Source: Arthrobacter antibioticus (GTDB lineage: Bacteria; Actinomycetota; Actinomycetes; Actinomycetales; Micrococcaceae). Taken from it: a stretch of DNA of 64,000 nucleotides. The position numbers and the translations under genes are program-made. The notes below the pieces were generated by a model. That model was not told where the DNA came from and made no database searches. It was given only the letters and a program-made list of their open reading frames with translations. Shown one piece after another: positions 24,954-34,980 of this stretch; the stretch's first letter is position 1; each line of letters opens with the position of its first letter. The stretch is taken from contig NZ_JASISQ010000002.1 of assembly GCF_030063205.1 (NCBI RefSeq), positions 124,001 to 188,000 on the forward strand, read 5' to 3'.

Positions 24954-25883
24954 ATGTCTGCTCATAGTCACTCTCATTCCCACGCGGGACCCCCCGGTGA
25001 AAGCCACCAGGGCCGCATTGGCATTGCTTTGGGAATCACACTGCTGGTTTTTATCTTTCAAGTCATTGGTTCAATCCTTACGGGATCACTGGCGCTGCTC
25101 TTTGATTCCGCTCACGTCCTCACCGATGCGGGCGGACTGGCCATGGCCCTGCTCGCAGCCCGGCTAATGACACGCCCGGCAACCAGCAAACGCACCTGGG
25201 GATTTGCACGCGCGGAGGTTCTTGCCGCAACAGCACAAGCCGCCATCCTTCTCGCCGTCGGACTTTTCGTTTTGATTGAAGGAGTCCAGCGGCTGTGGAA
25301 CCCCACGGAGATCGCCTCCAACGAAATGATCGTTTTTGGGGCGATTGGTCTGCTGGGCAACATCATTGCGATGTTCGTTTTGATGGGCGGGCGCAGCAAA
25401 AACTTCAACATGCGGGCTGCGTTCCTTGAAGTTGTCAACGACGCACTCGGGTCGGTGGCGGTGATTGTGGCGGCAATCGTGATCTCCACGACTGGGTGGA
25501 TGCAGGCGGACGCCGTGGTGGCCATGCTGATAGGTTTGATGATCCTGCCGCGCACCGTGAAGTTGCTGCTGGAGACCATCAGTGTGCTGCTGGAATCTAC
25601 CCCGTCGGGTCTTGACCTTGACGAAGTCCGCAGACACATTTTGGGCATCGGGCACGTGATCAGTGTCCATGACCTGCACGCAAGCCAGATTGCCACCGGG
25701 CTGCCCATTTTGTCTGCGCACGTGGTGGTTGACGATGAGTGCTTTTACGATGGCCACGTGCCGCAGATGCTCGATGCCCTCCAGAGGTGCGTAGCAGGCC
25801 ACTTTGAGGTCAGCATTGAGCACTCAACGTTCCAGCTTGAAACTGCCGGGCACGCCGAACATGAGCTTGGCGCTCACCACTAA
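24954..25883 (+). CDS. CDF-family cation efflux protein (Zn/Cd/Co type)
   Basis: Cation diffusion facilitators export divalent metals in exchange for protons. The 309-residue protein has a His-rich N-terminus (HSHSHSHAG), six hydrophobic segments, the transport site FDSAHVLTDAGG in the second segment and a matching DALGSVAVI in the fifth, and a C-terminal cytoplasmic domain (LHASQIATGLPILSAHVVVD) with many His. The divergent CmtR-like regulator points to Cd, Pb, Zn or a related metal. It is convergent with phosphoglucomutase. Confidence 0.9.
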   Translation: MSAHSHSHSHAGPPGESHQGRIGIALGITLLVFIFQVIGSILTGSLALLFDSAHVLTDAGGLAMALLAARLMTRPATSKRTWGFARAEVLAATAQAAILLAVGLFVLIEGVQRLWNPTEIASNEMIVFGAIGLLGNIIAMFVLMGGRSKNFNMRAAFLEVVNDALGSVAVIVAAIVISTTGWMQADAVVAMLIGLMILPRTVKLLLETISVLLESTPSGLDLDEVRRHILGIGHVISVHDLHASQIATGLPILSAHVVVDDECFYDGHVPQMLDALQRCVAGHFEVSIEHSTFQLETAGHAEHELGAHH

Positions 25884-25915
25884 ATCCACTAATGGGCCCC
25901 TGGTCCCCGGGGAGG

Positions 25916-27559
25916 TTATGAGATCACACCGTCCACAAGAGCCTTCGCCTCTGCCTGAACTTCAGCGAGGTGCTCTGCTCCCTTGAAAGACTCCGCATAG
26001 ATCTTGTACACGTCTTCGGTGCCGGAAGGGCGGGCCGCGAACCAGGCGTTTTCGGTGGTGACCTTCAGCCCGCCAATGGGTGCCCCGTTACCGGGAGCCT
26101 GCGTCAGCTTTGCCGTAATTGCTTCGCCGGCCAAGGTGGTGGCTGTGACGTCGGAGGCTGAGAGCTTGCCCAGGGCCGCCTTTTGCTCGCGGGTGGCGGC
26201 TGCGTCAATGCGGGCGTACGACGGCGAACCAAAGCGATCTGTCAGATCACGGTAGTGGACTGACGGGGATTTGCCTGTGACTGCCGTGATTTCGGAGGCC
26301 AGCAGAGCCAAAAGAATGCCATCTTTGTCCGTGGTCCAGACCGAACCATCCTTCTTCACAAAAGCTGCGCCGGCTGATTCCTCCCCGCCAAAAACACCTT
26401 CGCCGGAGAGCAGACCGGGCACAAACCATTTGAAACCTACGGGGACTTCAACGAGCTTGCGGCCCAAGTCCGCCGCCACCCTGTCGATGATGGAGGAGGA
26501 CACAAGTGTTTTACCAACACCGGCCGTTGCCGGCCACTGGGAACGGTGCGTGTAAAGGTACTGGATTGCAACTGCAAGGTAGTGGTTGGGGTTCATCAAA
26601 CCGGCGTCGGGGGTGACGATGCCGTGCCTGTCGGCGTCGGCGTCGTTCCCCGTGGCAATGTCGTAAGGAGCGCCGTCCTTGAGCTTGTTGATCAGTGAGG
26701 CCATGGCGAAGGGGGAGGAGCAGTCCATACGGATTTTCTCATCCCAATCAAGGGACATAAAGGCCCACTGCGGATCAACTGTGGGGTTGACCACCGTTAG
26801 GTCAAGGTTGTGGCGTTCGCCGATCTCACCCCAGTAATCCACCGAGGCGCCACCCATGGGGTCAGCGCCAATCCGGACTCCGGCGGCACGGATGGCGTCC
26901 AGATCCAGTACCGACGGGAGGTCATCGACGTAACTGGAGAGGAAATCGAATTTGCCGGTGGTGGAAGCGGCCAAGGCCTCGGGGAGCTGGACCCGTTTTA
27001 CCCCGCGTAACCCGTTTTCAAGAAGTTCATTGGCGCGGTTGGCAATCCAGCCCGTGGCGTCGGAATCGGCCGGTCCGCCGTGTGGAGGGTTGTATTTGAA
27101 GCCACCGTCTCCGGGAGGGTTGTGAGATGGTGTCACCACAATGCCGTCAGCCAAGGCTTCGCTGCGGTCCTTGTTATGGCTGAGAATGGCATGCGAAACC
27201 GCCGGTGTGGGTGTGTAACCGTGGCGTGCATCAATCAGCACCTCAACGCCATTCCCGGCCAAAACTTCAAGGGCGGTGTTTTGTGCGGGCTCACTGAGCG
27301 CATGGGTATCTTTGCCCATGAAGAGCGGCCCCGTGATTCCCTGCCCTGCCCGGTACTCAACAATGGCCTGGGTGATGGCTGCTATGTGGCCTTCGTTGAA
27401 GGAGGCTTTCAGCGAGGAGCCACGGTGCCCGGACGTGCCGAACGCAACACGCTGTGCCGGATCGCTAAGATCGGGGGAGAGATCGTAATACGCATCCATC
27501 AGCGTGGAAAGATCAATAAGGTCCTGGGGAAGGGCAACAGTGCCCGCGCGGCTAGCCAT
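25916..27559 (-). CDS. pgm: Phosphoglucomutase (alpha-D-glucose phosphate-specific)
   Basis: Interconverts glucose-1-phosphate and glucose-6-phosphate, linking glycogen and cell-wall sugar synthesis to glycolysis. From ATG 27559 the 547 residues match E. coli Pgm (546) in length and start (MASRAG, then [13 protein letters not shown]). It has [12 protein letters not shown], the phosphoserine loop [20 protein letters not shown], the metal loop [12 protein letters not shown], and the sugar-binding GGEESAG. The frame is open to 27595 but the family start fixes ATG 27559. Monocistronic, minus strand. Confidence 0.93.
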   Translation of the reverse strand: MASRAGTVALPQDLIDLSTLMDAYYDLSPDLSDPAQRVAFGTSGHRGSSLKASFNEGHIAAITQAIVEYRAGQGITGPLFMGKDTHALSEPAQNTALEVLAGNGVEVLIDARHGYTPTPAVSHAILSHNKDRSEALADGIVVTPSHNPPGDGGFKYNPPHGGPADSDATGWIANRANELLENGLRGVKRVQLPEALAASTTGKFDFLSSYVDDLPSVLDLDAIRAAGVRIGADPMGGASVDYWGEIGERHNLDLTVVNPTVDPQWAFMSLDWDEKIRMDCSSPFAMASLINKLKDGAPYDIATGNDADADRHGIVTPDAGLMNPNHYLAVAIQYLYTHRSQWPATAGVGKTLVSSSIIDRVAADLGRKLVEVPVGFKWFVPGLLSGEGVFGGEESAGAAFVKKDGSVWTTDKDGILLALLASEITAVTGKSPSVHYRDLTDRFGSPSYARIDAAATREQKAALGKLSASDVTATTLAGEAITAKLTQAPGNGAPIGGLKVTTENAWFAARPSGTEDVYKIYAESFKGAEHLAEVQAEAKALVDGVIS

Positions 27560-27725
27560 GCTCACAGCATGCCAGAGCATGGGGTGTATTGGCACCCGCT
27601 GACCATATTATGAAACTAGCTCTAAGCGGTGCTGCCAACGTAACTCAATTGCTGCACTACTATGGGAGGCAACTTTACCCCGCACGTTTCCCGCTCGCGG
27701 GATCAACCTTCAGCAGGAGATAGCA

Positions 27726-28250
27726 GTGTCGAATCAGCCGGAGCAGCCGCAACCTTACCCGGGGCAACCCGCCAACTACACACCCCCGGGGTACATTGCC
27801 CCGCCGGTGCCGCCGCAGTATCAGACACCACCTGCTACGGATAATTATTCCGGAGGACAGCAGCAATTCCCGAATGCGCCGGCTCCTCAATACGGCCAAC
27901 CACAGTTCCAGAACCCCCCGGGCTCGCAATACTCTGCCCCTACGTATTATCAGGGCGGGCCAGGCTACGTGGGTGTCAACAGTGGCCCACGGGGGTTTAG
28001 CCTGACCAGTATGATCCTGGGCTTAAGCTCACTTATTCTGGTTGGTTTCATGATTGTCCCGCAGATTGTTGGCATCGTGTTGGGCCATATAGGCCTGCGC
28101 AGGGAAAGCCCGCAGGGTCGCGCCTTTTCCATCACCGGATTGATCACTAATTACTTGGCCTTGCTGATATGGGGCGTCATCTACGCTTTTTATATCTTTT
28201 TCTTTGCCATAGTCATGAGCGATGTTGGTACAGATTACAGCTCTTATTAA
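27726..28250 (+). CDS. DUF4190-type membrane protein with Pro/Gln/Tyr-rich N-terminus
   Basis: Residues 1-90 are a disordered, cytoplasmic-type segment rich in Pro, Gln and Tyr (PYPGQPANYTPPGYIAPP). Two hydrophobic segments follow (LTSMILGLSSLILVGFMIVP and ITGLITNYLALLIWGVIYAF), separated by IVGIVLGHIGLRRESPQGRA, the usual DUF4190 signature loop. Such proteins are common in actinobacteria and their function is not known. GTG 27726 follows AGGAGA. Followed by a hairpin terminator. Confidence 0.78.
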   Translation: MSNQPEQPQPYPGQPANYTPPGYIAPPVPPQYQTPPATDNYSGGQQQFPNAPAPQYGQPQFQNPPGSQYSAPTYYQGGPGYVGVNSGPRGFSLTSMILGLSSLILVGFMIVPQIVGIVLGHIGLRRESPQGRAFSITGLITNYLALLIWGVIYAFYIFFFAIVMSDVGTDYSSY

Positions 28251-28280
28251 GAGAATTGATAGGCGCCATATATTTTAACG

Positions 28281-28329
28281 AATGAGGGCATCCACCTGAC
28301 GCGAAAGCGAAAAGGTGGATGCCCTCATT
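28281..28329. terminator. 17-bp hairpin between convergent genes
   Basis: AATGAGGGCATCCACCT (28281-28297) and its exact complement (28313-28329) flank a 15-nt loop. It sits between the DUF4190 and peptide transporter stops; no long T-run. Confidence 0.75.
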
Positions 28330-28346
28330 GGTTCGTGCAGGAAACG

Positions 28347-29861
28347 CTAGATAACTCCGCTCATCAACTTCTTGATCGGTTTCTTTACCGCGAACAGCAG
28401 TACGCCGAAAGCAATGGAGACCAGTCCTATAACGAGGAAGTATGGGGTCTCATTGGCTGGGTCGTACCACTGGGCCAGTACGCCGGACATGGCCGTACCA
28501 AGCGAAACCGAGAGAAAGAACAACGCCACCATCTGCGTCTGGAATGCAGCAGGTGCCAACTTCGTGGCCAGTGACAGGCCCACAGGGGAGAGCATCAGTT
28601 CAGCCACCGTGAACAGCAGCAGGATCAAAACAATCGCCATCAGCGGCACCGCGGCCATACCCGCGAACGGAATGAAGGTCAGGTAGGCAAGCCCCATCAC
28701 AATCAGTGCCACAGAGAACTTTACCGGGGTCCCTGGCTGGCGCGGACCCCACTTGGTCCAGATGGCAGCGAACACCCCGGCCAGGATGATGATGAACACC
28801 GGGTTGATGGAGGTGACCCAGCTGGCAGGCATCTCCCAACCAAGAATTGTCCGGTCAAGGCGCTTGTCAGAGTACAGGGCAATGACAGTGAACTGCTGCT
28901 GGAAAAGGGACCAGAAAACGGCGCTGGCAAGGAAGAGCGGCATGAAGGAATATACGCGGCTGCGCTCGTCTCCGGTCACGCTCTTGTTGGCGAGAATAAC
29001 GGCAAAGTAGGCGATCGTGGCCACAATGACAACGGCCACGATGACCCACTTGAGATTCTCGGCCGTAATAAGCTTTAGCACTACGGCGGCAACAATGACC
29101 ACCACGGTGGCGCCGGCCAACCCCGCGAACTTGCCGTACTGCGACTTCGGCAGCGGGTTGGGGATTTCATGCGCACTCTGGGGGAGATTCTTACGGGTCA
29201 GCCCATATTGGAGCAGACCAAAAGCCATGCCGACGGCCGCGGCGGCAAAGCCAATATGGAAACCCCAGGTGACCTGAAGCCAGCCTGTGGCCAGGGGGCC
29301 GATGAGTCCGCCAATATTGATGCCCATGTAGAAAATTGAGAAACCGGCGTCACGCCTGTCATCGTCTTTGGAGTAGAGAGTGCCCACCAGTGAGGTGGCG
29401 TTGGCTTTCAACCCTCCGGAGCCCACACCAATGAGGATCAAGCCAGCCGCCAGGCCTCCCGCGCCCGGCAACAGCGCCAGTGAGAGGTGGCCGGCCATGA
29501 TCATGATGGCGCTATAGAAGAGTACTTTTTCCGAGCCAAGTAGCCGGTCGGCAACCCAGGCACCAAGAATCGTGGAAAGGTATACGCCACCGCCGTAGGC
29601 GCCTACGATCCCGAGGGCGGTTCCCTCGTCGATGCCAAGCCCGCCGCGGGTGACGGAGTAATACATGTAGTACGCAAGGATGCCCTGCATACCGTAGAAG
29701 GAAAATCTCTCCCACAGCTCAACGCTGAAGAGGTTCAGCAGCATTTTGGGCTGGCCAAAGAAGGATGTGTCGCGGGTAATTGGGGGTGCCTTGGCCGAAT
29801 CGGCGGGGCTGTTTGGTGAGCTCACAAAACCAATTTTTGCACTACTGTCATGGATCTTCAC
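28347..29861 (-). CDS. POT-family proton-dependent oligopeptide transporter
   Basis: A 504-residue major-facilitator protein importing di- and tripeptides with protons. The family marks are the ExxERFxYYG-like ELWERFSFYGMQGILAYY, GAYGGGVYLSTILGAWVADR, and the PTR2 signature FSIFYMGINIGGLIGPLATG; ELMLSPVGLSLATKLAP appears near the end. About 14 hydrophobic segments are present. The N-terminal ~35 residues are polar and cytoplasmic. It diverges from the rhodanese gene and is monocistronic. Confidence 0.92.
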   Translation of the reverse strand: MKIHDSSAKIGFVSSPNSPADSAKAPPITRDTSFFGQPKMLLNLFSVELWERFSFYGMQGILAYYMYYSVTRGGLGIDEGTALGIVGAYGGGVYLSTILGAWVADRLLGSEKVLFYSAIMIMAGHLSLALLPGAGGLAAGLILIGVGSGGLKANATSLVGTLYSKDDDRRDAGFSIFYMGINIGGLIGPLATGWLQVTWGFHIGFAAAAVGMAFGLLQYGLTRKNLPQSAHEIPNPLPKSQYGKFAGLAGATVVVIVAAVVLKLITAENLKWVIVAVVIVATIAYFAVILANKSVTGDERSRVYSFMPLFLASAVFWSLFQQQFTVIALYSDKRLDRTILGWEMPASWVTSINPVFIIILAGVFAAIWTKWGPRQPGTPVKFSVALIVMGLAYLTFIPFAGMAAVPLMAIVLILLLFTVAELMLSPVGLSLATKLAPAAFQTQMVALFFLSVSLGTAMSGVLAQWYDPANETPYFLVIGLVSIAFGVLLFAVKKPIKKLMSGVI

Positions 29862-29926
29862 ATTCGGGATGTCTGAACAGGGCTACCCTTAACCAGTATT
29901 GAGCTTTAGATCCAAGGAGAAAACAC

Positions 29927-30253
29927 ATGTCAGAGATCATGAATGTCACCGTTGCCGAACTAGGTGGCGACGCGGTGATTCTAGATGTCCGTGAAGATTA
30001 TGAATGGGTTGCAGGGCACGTTGATGGTGCTATCCATATCCCATTGGAGCAGTTGCCTGAACGCCTGGAAGAACTCGATCCCGACACTGACTTGAACATC
30101 ATCTGCCGTACAGGAGGCCGTTCATTTCGGGCCACCACGTGGCTGAACCAAAACGGCTACAGTGCCTTCAATGTGGTTGGCGGCATGGGCGCATGGTTTG
30201 AAGCACAGAAGCCCATGATCTCCACTAACGGGGAACCCCCGCGCGTTCTTTAG
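29927..30253 (+). CDS. Single-domain rhodanese-like protein
   Basis: A 108-residue rhodanese (sulfur carrier/thiosulfate sulfurtransferase) domain. The active-site loop is CRTGGRS, with catalytic Cys near residue 64; the leading DVREDYEWVAGHVDGAIHIP is the CDC25/rhodanese start motif, and the end GGMGAWFEA is typical. No signal peptide, so cytosolic. AAGGAGAAAACAC before ATG is a strong ribosome site. It sits 44 bases before pheA; the sulfur acceptor is unknown. Confidence 0.9.
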   Translation: MSEIMNVTVAELGGDAVILDVREDYEWVAGHVDGAIHIPLEQLPERLEELDPDTDLNIICRTGGRSFRATTWLNQNGYSAFNVVGGMGAWFEAQKPMISTNGEPPRVL

Positions 30254-30297
30254 AACATTAGAGAATTGTTAGCCTCAATTTCGTAGACAGGTTTTCC

Positions 30298-31239
30298 ATG
30301 ATTTCGGTGCCCCATGCTTCCTCCCTGCCCCTGACATTCCTTGGGCCGGAGGGGACGTTTACCGAGGCCGCCCTGCTGCAAGTACCAGGGGCGGTCAACG
30401 CGAAGAGGATTCCCTCAACCAACGCCGCCGCGGCGCTGGCCAAGGTGCGCGCCGGTGAAGCATTTGCTGCGATGTTGCCGATTGAGAACTCCATTGAGGG
30501 TGGCGTGCCAGCAACTCTGGATGCTATTTCCAACGGCGTGGAGCTACGAATCCTCCATGAGGTGGTGGTGCCTGTGAGCTTTGTGCTGGTAGCACCTGCC
30601 GGGATCGGGCTTTCTGACATCACCGCTGTGGGAACTCACCCGCACGCTTGGGCGCAAACTCGAGACTGGTTTGGCGAACACCTGCCGTTGGCAACCCATG
30701 TGCCGGCAAATTCAACAGCGGCTGCCGCACACGCGCTGCTCAGCGGTACCGACGCGTTCCAAGCTGCGGTTTGCGCCCCATTGGTGGCTGCACAAACCGG
30801 ACTCACGATTTTGGCCTCAGGCATTGAAGACAACCTGGGAGCCGTGACACGGTTTGTTCTGGTTGGCCAGCCCGGCTCACTACCCCAACCGACAGGGGCG
30901 GATAAAACTACTCTTGCCATTCCGCTGCCCGAAGACCACCCTGGGGCGTTGATGGCCATTCTTGAGCAGTTTGCCAGCCGCGGCGTGAACTTGAGTCGTA
31001 TTGAATCCCGCCCTACAGGACAATTTTTAGGCCACTATATTTTTAGTGTTGACGTTGACGGCCATATCCATGATGCCCGCGTGGCCGATGCGTTGCGCGG
31101 TCTGCACCGGGTAAGCCCGGGCATGCGCTTCCTGGGTTCTTATCCCCGGGCAGACAAGGTCCCGCCACTGATCCGCCCATATAATTCCGACTCAGCCTTT
31201 GAGGATGCAACCGCTTGGGTTCAGTCGCTCCGCGGCTAG
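30298..31239 (+). CDS. pheA: Prephenate dehydratase
   Basis: Converts prephenate to phenylpyruvate in phenylalanine synthesis. The 313-residue protein has the catalytic domain (LTFLGPEGTFTEAALLQ, then MLPIENSIEGGVPATLDA and the TRF motif in GAVTRFVLVG) and a C-terminal ACT domain (TTLAIPLPEDHPGALMAILE, ending ESRPTGQFLGHYIFSVDV) for feedback inhibition by phenylalanine. Mono-functional, without a chorismate mutase part, as usual in actinobacteria. The order pheA then lipid kinase then serS is conserved in relatives; here a decay zone separates them. Confidence 0.93.
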   Translation: MISVPHASSLPLTFLGPEGTFTEAALLQVPGAVNAKRIPSTNAAAALAKVRAGEAFAAMLPIENSIEGGVPATLDAISNGVELRILHEVVVPVSFVLVAPAGIGLSDITAVGTHPHAWAQTRDWFGEHLPLATHVPANSTAAAAHALLSGTDAFQAAVCAPLVAAQTGLTILASGIEDNLGAVTRFVLVGQPGSLPQPTGADKTTLAIPLPEDHPGALMAILEQFASRGVNLSRIESRPTGQFLGHYIFSVDVDGHIHDARVADALRGLHRVSPGMRFLGSYPRADKVPPLIRPYNSDSAFEDATAWVQSLRG

Positions 31240-31454
31240 CCAGGCATGACGCGGTTCGCGTCTCCTTTGGTTGTGACCCAGGGTTTGGCGCCTAAGTAGT
31301 TCACAGCGTTCGCATCCCCTTGGATGTTGACTGTGGAGATCGTTGCTGCGCCAGCAGAACTGGCGAAGCCCTCCACATTGACGGTGCCAACGTTGTTGCA
31401 ACTAACTACCAGTTAGCCGCCGGTTGACGTCAGGTTTTGTGTTTCGATCTGGCC
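31236..31454 (-). pseudogene. Remnant of a secreted repeat protein (DUF3060-like), with in-frame stops
   Basis: In the minus frame ending at TAG 31236-31238, the translation reads as a beta-repeat protein tail: NNVGTVNVEGFASSAGAATI, then STVNIQGDANAVNYLGAKPW and TTKGDANRVMPG. The repeated x-Gly-Asp-Ala/Asn-Asn-x-Val pattern recalls DUF3060-type proteins. The frame is broken by TAA at 31413-31415 and TAG at 31455-31457, with recognisable sequence (IETQNLTSTGG) between, and no start exists. It overlaps the pheA stop. The family name is tentative; that it is a broken gene is better supported. Confidence 0.5.
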
Positions 31455-31579
31455 CTAGGGTTACTTGGGGGGACCACGGTCCTCACACGTAGGCATGCGC
31501 TGCAGTGGCGGGCCTTGACTCTGGTGTCAACCGGCACGGGACGCCCTGAAGTTGCGGTGGCCGGCATGATCCGCTTGCG

Positions 31580-32135
31580 GCGATAGATGATGACCGCATG
31601 CTTATGCAGGGTTTAGCCGCATGGATGGAGCCACTAGAGGATGTTTTGCTTGATCTTAACTCGCAAGATGATTGCCAACCTGCACAGAAGATCCGTCGAG
31701 TTCTGGGCAGCGGTGCCGCGGTACTTGTGGTTTCCACCATTCCTGATCAGGCACAAGTCTTCGCCATGCCGGGTGCCGGTGCTGCCGGATACATCATTAA
31801 AGACAACGATTTAGACGTCCTACTACAAGCCATTCGGGACGCCGCGGCAGGAACACTTGAAGTCAGCCCGGAACTGGTGTTCCTTCTCAGCACCGGGAAT
31901 AAGCACCGATAAGCGGGAGCCGCGTCCGGAACTCTCCAGCCAGGAAGCACTGGTGTTGCGCGCTTATGCCTCCGGCGCCACTTTGGCGGCAACAGCCTTC
32001 CAAGCCGGGGTTGCGTATGGCACGGCTCGGGAATACTTCGAGCCGGTTAAGCGTAAATATTCGGATGCTGGTTGGCCCACACACACTAAGTTGGACCTTG
32101 CGGATCGTCTTCGTGAAGAAGAGTTGGGACCGTAG
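31580..32135 (+). pseudogene. Broken LuxR-type response regulator (deletion plus frameshift)
   Basis: The first frame reads AAIDDDRMLMQGLAAWMEP, like the start of a receiver domain with its acidic cluster, and jumps to DVLLDLNSQDDCQPAQKI, which carries a phosphate-acceptor-like Asp, so the part normally between them is missing. It continues through GAAGYIIKDNDLDVLLQAI and ends in a stop at 31912. The C-terminal DNA-binding half continues in another frame: RPELSSQEALVLRAYASG, then VKRKYSDAGWPTHTKLDLAD, ending GP at 32135. The switch is near 31890-31912. Intact relatives encode regulators ending with this KYxxAGxPxxTKLDLA motif. It looks like a regulator in decay. Confidence 0.7.
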
Positions 32136-32281
32136 CGCCACGGCGACTGGGCGCTAACCCAGAAAGCGTGATTTGGTGTGTTACTTCCCGCCGGAGCTCA
32201 GCAAGCCTATGCTTTGAGTATTCGGCGAATAAGCCGGGCACCGAGCGAAAACACAGCAGGAACAGAAAGGGGCTGGTAGCC

Positions 32282-32455
32282 ATGGACGCCCAAGGAGCCA
32301 AAGATAGCCACCAGGACGGCACTATCATCAATCCTGATCAGGATGAGGGTCCGGATACCTCGGTGGGGGATGAGGGCGACGACGCCAATGAGTTGCGCTT
32401 CGATGAAGAGCAACGCCTCATCAATGAACAATCGCAGCGCCCCGAAACCGACTGA
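32282..32455 (+). CDS. Small acidic hypothetical protein
   Basis: ATG 32282 is preceded by AGAAAGGGG about 9 nt upstream. The 57 residues are very acidic (DEGPDTSVGDEGDDANELRF) and hydrophilic, with no membrane segment or Cys, so probably disordered and cytosolic. I do not recognise a family. It fills the gap between the pseudogene and the convergent lipid kinase; coding status rests on the ribosome site and amino-acid bias only. Confidence 0.4.
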   Translation: MDAQGAKDSHQDGTIINPDQDEGPDTSVGDEGDDANELRFDEEQRLINEQSQRPETD

Positions 32456-32512
32456 TCCCGTTCGGCCCTGATGCCTCGGGCCCTGAAATCCTTCGGGGCT
32501 GAACTGGCGGCG

Positions 32513-33580
32513 CTACACGGGATTATTGGGCGCGGCCACGCGCACCAAGACCGCTTTGGTTTCCACACTGACCTTCACGCACGTGGCAGGGCCCGTGGGA
32601 TCGCCGTCAATCTGGGTCTCAACGGGCATGACTGTGCGAATAACCAGATTTTGGGAGCGGTAAAAGTCAATGACCGGCAAGTGATTCTTGTGCTGAAATA
32701 CCACCTTGCCTGCCATCGCCATCCAGCCAAAAGCGCTGCGTGGGCTGATCACCACAACGTCCAGGACGCCGTCGTCAATCAAAGCGCCAGGAACAAAATC
32801 AATGCCACCGGGCAACAAGCCGCAGTTGGCAAACAGCACCGAACGGACCTTGCGCTGCTGAGCCGGTTCATCATCTAAAGCAATGCTGACTTTTTTGCGC
32901 GCCCCAGCCATGTGACGCAGCCCGGCCTCACTGTAGGCGAGCCAGCCTACGTGCGCTTTCAGCTTGGATTTGGTGTCGTTCATGACGTCGGCGTCCATGC
33001 CGAGTCCGGCGATCACCATAAAAGAATGTTTGGAGACGGACCCTGTGACGCCATCCTCAATTTCCATCAGACCGGCATCTATGTGGCGTTGATGTCCAAA
33101 CAAGGCAATCTGGACGTTGCCAGCAATGTCAGTGACATCCAGTTTCAGGTTCCGGGCCAGCAGGTTCCCGGTGCCCAAGGGAATGATGGCAAGGGGCACC
33201 TCGGTATGCCGTAGGGTCTGGGCCACAGCGCGAACTGTGCCATCACCACCGCCCACAATAACGACGTCGGCCTTGGCATCCAGCGCCGCAGCAGCCATGG
33301 AAAAACCAGGATCTTCAACGGTGGTTTCCAGAAAAATGGGGGCGGGCCAGCCAGCTTTCGACACGGAGCGGGTGATGAGCGTCTTGGCGTCCGTGGACCC
33401 ATGCTTGGCGGGGTTATAGATAAACACAACCTGCTGTTTTGCAAGATGGATCTTGTGCGGGAAATCGCCCACAGCGCTGCGGGTATGCTTCTGGGCGAGT
33501 TTGCGCACACCCAGCCAGCTGATGGCAGCGGCGAGCACAATGGCCGCCACAATGATGGCTACAAGTATTTCAGTTGGCAT
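32513..33580 (-). CDS. Diacylglycerol/lipid kinase family protein
   Basis: A 355-residue kinase with an N-terminal membrane anchor (ILVAIIVAAIVLAAAISWLG). The DAGK catalytic motifs are VFIYNPAKHGS, then VVIVGGGDGTVRAVAQTL with the GGGDGT nucleotide loop, and LAIIPLGTGNLLARNL. Family members phosphorylate diacylglycerol or related lipids; in actinobacteria the exact lipid is often unknown. It diverges from serS over 51 bases, a conserved arrangement in this group. Confidence 0.88.
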   Translation of the reverse strand: MPTEILVAIIVAAIVLAAAISWLGVRKLAQKHTRSAVGDFPHKIHLAKQQVVFIYNPAKHGSTDAKTLITRSVSKAGWPAPIFLETTVEDPGFSMAAAALDAKADVVIVGGGDGTVRAVAQTLRHTEVPLAIIPLGTGNLLARNLKLDVTDIAGNVQIALFGHQRHIDAGLMEIEDGVTGSVSKHSFMVIAGLGMDADVMNDTKSKLKAHVGWLAYSEAGLRHMAGARKKVSIALDDEPAQQRKVRSVLFANCGLLPGGIDFVPGALIDDGVLDVVVISPRSAFGWMAMAGKVVFQHKNHLPVIDFYRSQNLVIRTVMPVETQIDGDPTGPATCVKVSVETKAVLVRVAAPNNPV

Positions 33581-33631
33581 GATTATCCAATCTTATCCCG
33601 TGAAGTTGTTTTGATTGGATAGGCTAAGGGA

Positions 33632-34909
33632 GTGATCGATGTACGAGACCTCTGCGAAAATCCTGAAATATACCGTGCCAGCCAGCGTGCCCGCGGTGCC
33701 GAACCGTCTGTGGTGGACTCCATCATCGCCGCTGATAGCGCCCGCAAGGCCGCAATTACCTCTTTTGAGGCACTGCGCGCCGAGCAGAATGCGTTTGGTA
33801 AAAAAGTTGCGAAAGCCAAGGGTGAAGAAAAGCAAACTCTTCTGGCTGAGGTCAAGGAGTTGGCGTCCGCAGTAAAGGCCGCCTCAGCCGCTTCTGATAC
33901 GGCCGCTGCCACGGCCGATTCGCTTTTGCGCAGTATGGCCAACCTGATCTCAGAAGGTGTCCCCGAGGGGGGCGAGGATGACTTCATCGTCCTGAAGACC
34001 GTTGGTACCCCGCGTGAATTCCCGGACTTCAAGGCCAAAGACCATCTGGAAATCGGTGAACTCATCGGTGCCATCGATATGGAACGTGGTGCCAAGGTTT
34101 CCGGTTCGCGTTTCTACTTCCTTAAGGGAGTGGGCGCACGCCTGGAACTGGCGTTGTTGCAGATGGCTATGGACCAGGCCATCGAGGCCGGCTTTACACC
34201 CATGATCACCCCCACTTTGGTCCTGCCTGAAACCATGGCCGGCACAGGCTTTGATGTTGAGCACGACGCAGAAATTTATCGCCTGGCCGAAGACAACCTG
34301 TACTTGGTGGGCACTTCCGAGGTGGCTCTTGCGGGCTACCACGGCAATGAAATCATCAACGTTCAGGAACCCCTCAGGTACGCCGGATGGTCCTCCTGTT
34401 ACCGCCGCGAAGCCGGTTCGCACGGCAAGGACACCCGCGGTATTATTCGCGTCCACCAGTTCAACAAAGTGGAAATGTTTGTTTACACCACTGTGGAGAA
34501 GGCCGCGCAGGAACACCAGCGCCTGCTCGCATGGGAAGAGGAAATGCTTGCCAAGGTGGAGCTGCCCTACCGTGTCATTGATACGGCGGCAGGTGATTTG
34601 GGTGGTTCCGCAGCCCGCAAGTTCGACTGTGAAGCATGGGTTCCTACACAGGGGGACTACCGTGAACTGACCTCCACCTCTAATTGCACCAGCTATCAGG
34701 GACGCCGTTTGAATATCCGCGAACGCCTCGCAGCGGACGACGGCGGCAAGGGTGGCACCCGCGCGGTTGCTACACTCAACGGCACGCTAGCAACCACTCG
34801 CTGGATCGTGGCCATCCTGGAACACCACCAGAACGCCGACGGCTCCGTCAATGTCCCTGTTGCGCTGCGCAAATATTTGGGTGGCATGGAAGTGTTCCCG
34901 GTCCTGTAG
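33632..34909 (+). CDS. serS: Seryl-tRNA synthetase
   Basis: Charges tRNA-Ser (and tRNA-Sec). The 425-residue class II enzyme has an N-terminal coiled-coil arm (about residues 30-105, rich in Ala, Glu and Lys) and the catalytic core: [13 protein letters not shown], motif 2 [20 protein letters not shown] with FNKVEMF, and motif 3 [18 protein letters not shown], the actinobacterial variant. GTG 33632 gives the standard [17 protein letters not shown] start. No T-box-like leader is seen. Confidence 0.96.
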   Translation: MIDVRDLCENPEIYRASQRARGAEPSVVDSIIAADSARKAAITSFEALRAEQNAFGKKVAKAKGEEKQTLLAEVKELASAVKAASAASDTAAATADSLLRSMANLISEGVPEGGEDDFIVLKTVGTPREFPDFKAKDHLEIGELIGAIDMERGAKVSGSRFYFLKGVGARLELALLQMAMDQAIEAGFTPMITPTLVLPETMAGTGFDVEHDAEIYRLAEDNLYLVGTSEVALAGYHGNEIINVQEPLRYAGWSSCYRREAGSHGKDTRGIIRVHQFNKVEMFVYTTVEKAAQEHQRLLAWEEEMLAKVELPYRVIDTAAGDLGGSAARKFDCEAWVPTQGDYRELTSTSNCTSYQGRRLNIRERLAADDGGKGGTRAVATLNGTLATTRWIVAILEHHQNADGSVNVPVALRKYLGGMEVFPVL

Positions 34910-34980
34910 TGGAACCGCTACTAACGCCTGTTTCTGCTGGCGCTGTCTGTGGCAGGTTTCTGCCGCGAGGTGAACACCGG

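Noticed and set aside
31192-31401. Arg/Gln-rich minus-strand ORF over the pheA end
   Set aside because: A neighbouring frame shows the beta-repeat pattern of a decayed gene; this ORF is its shadow.
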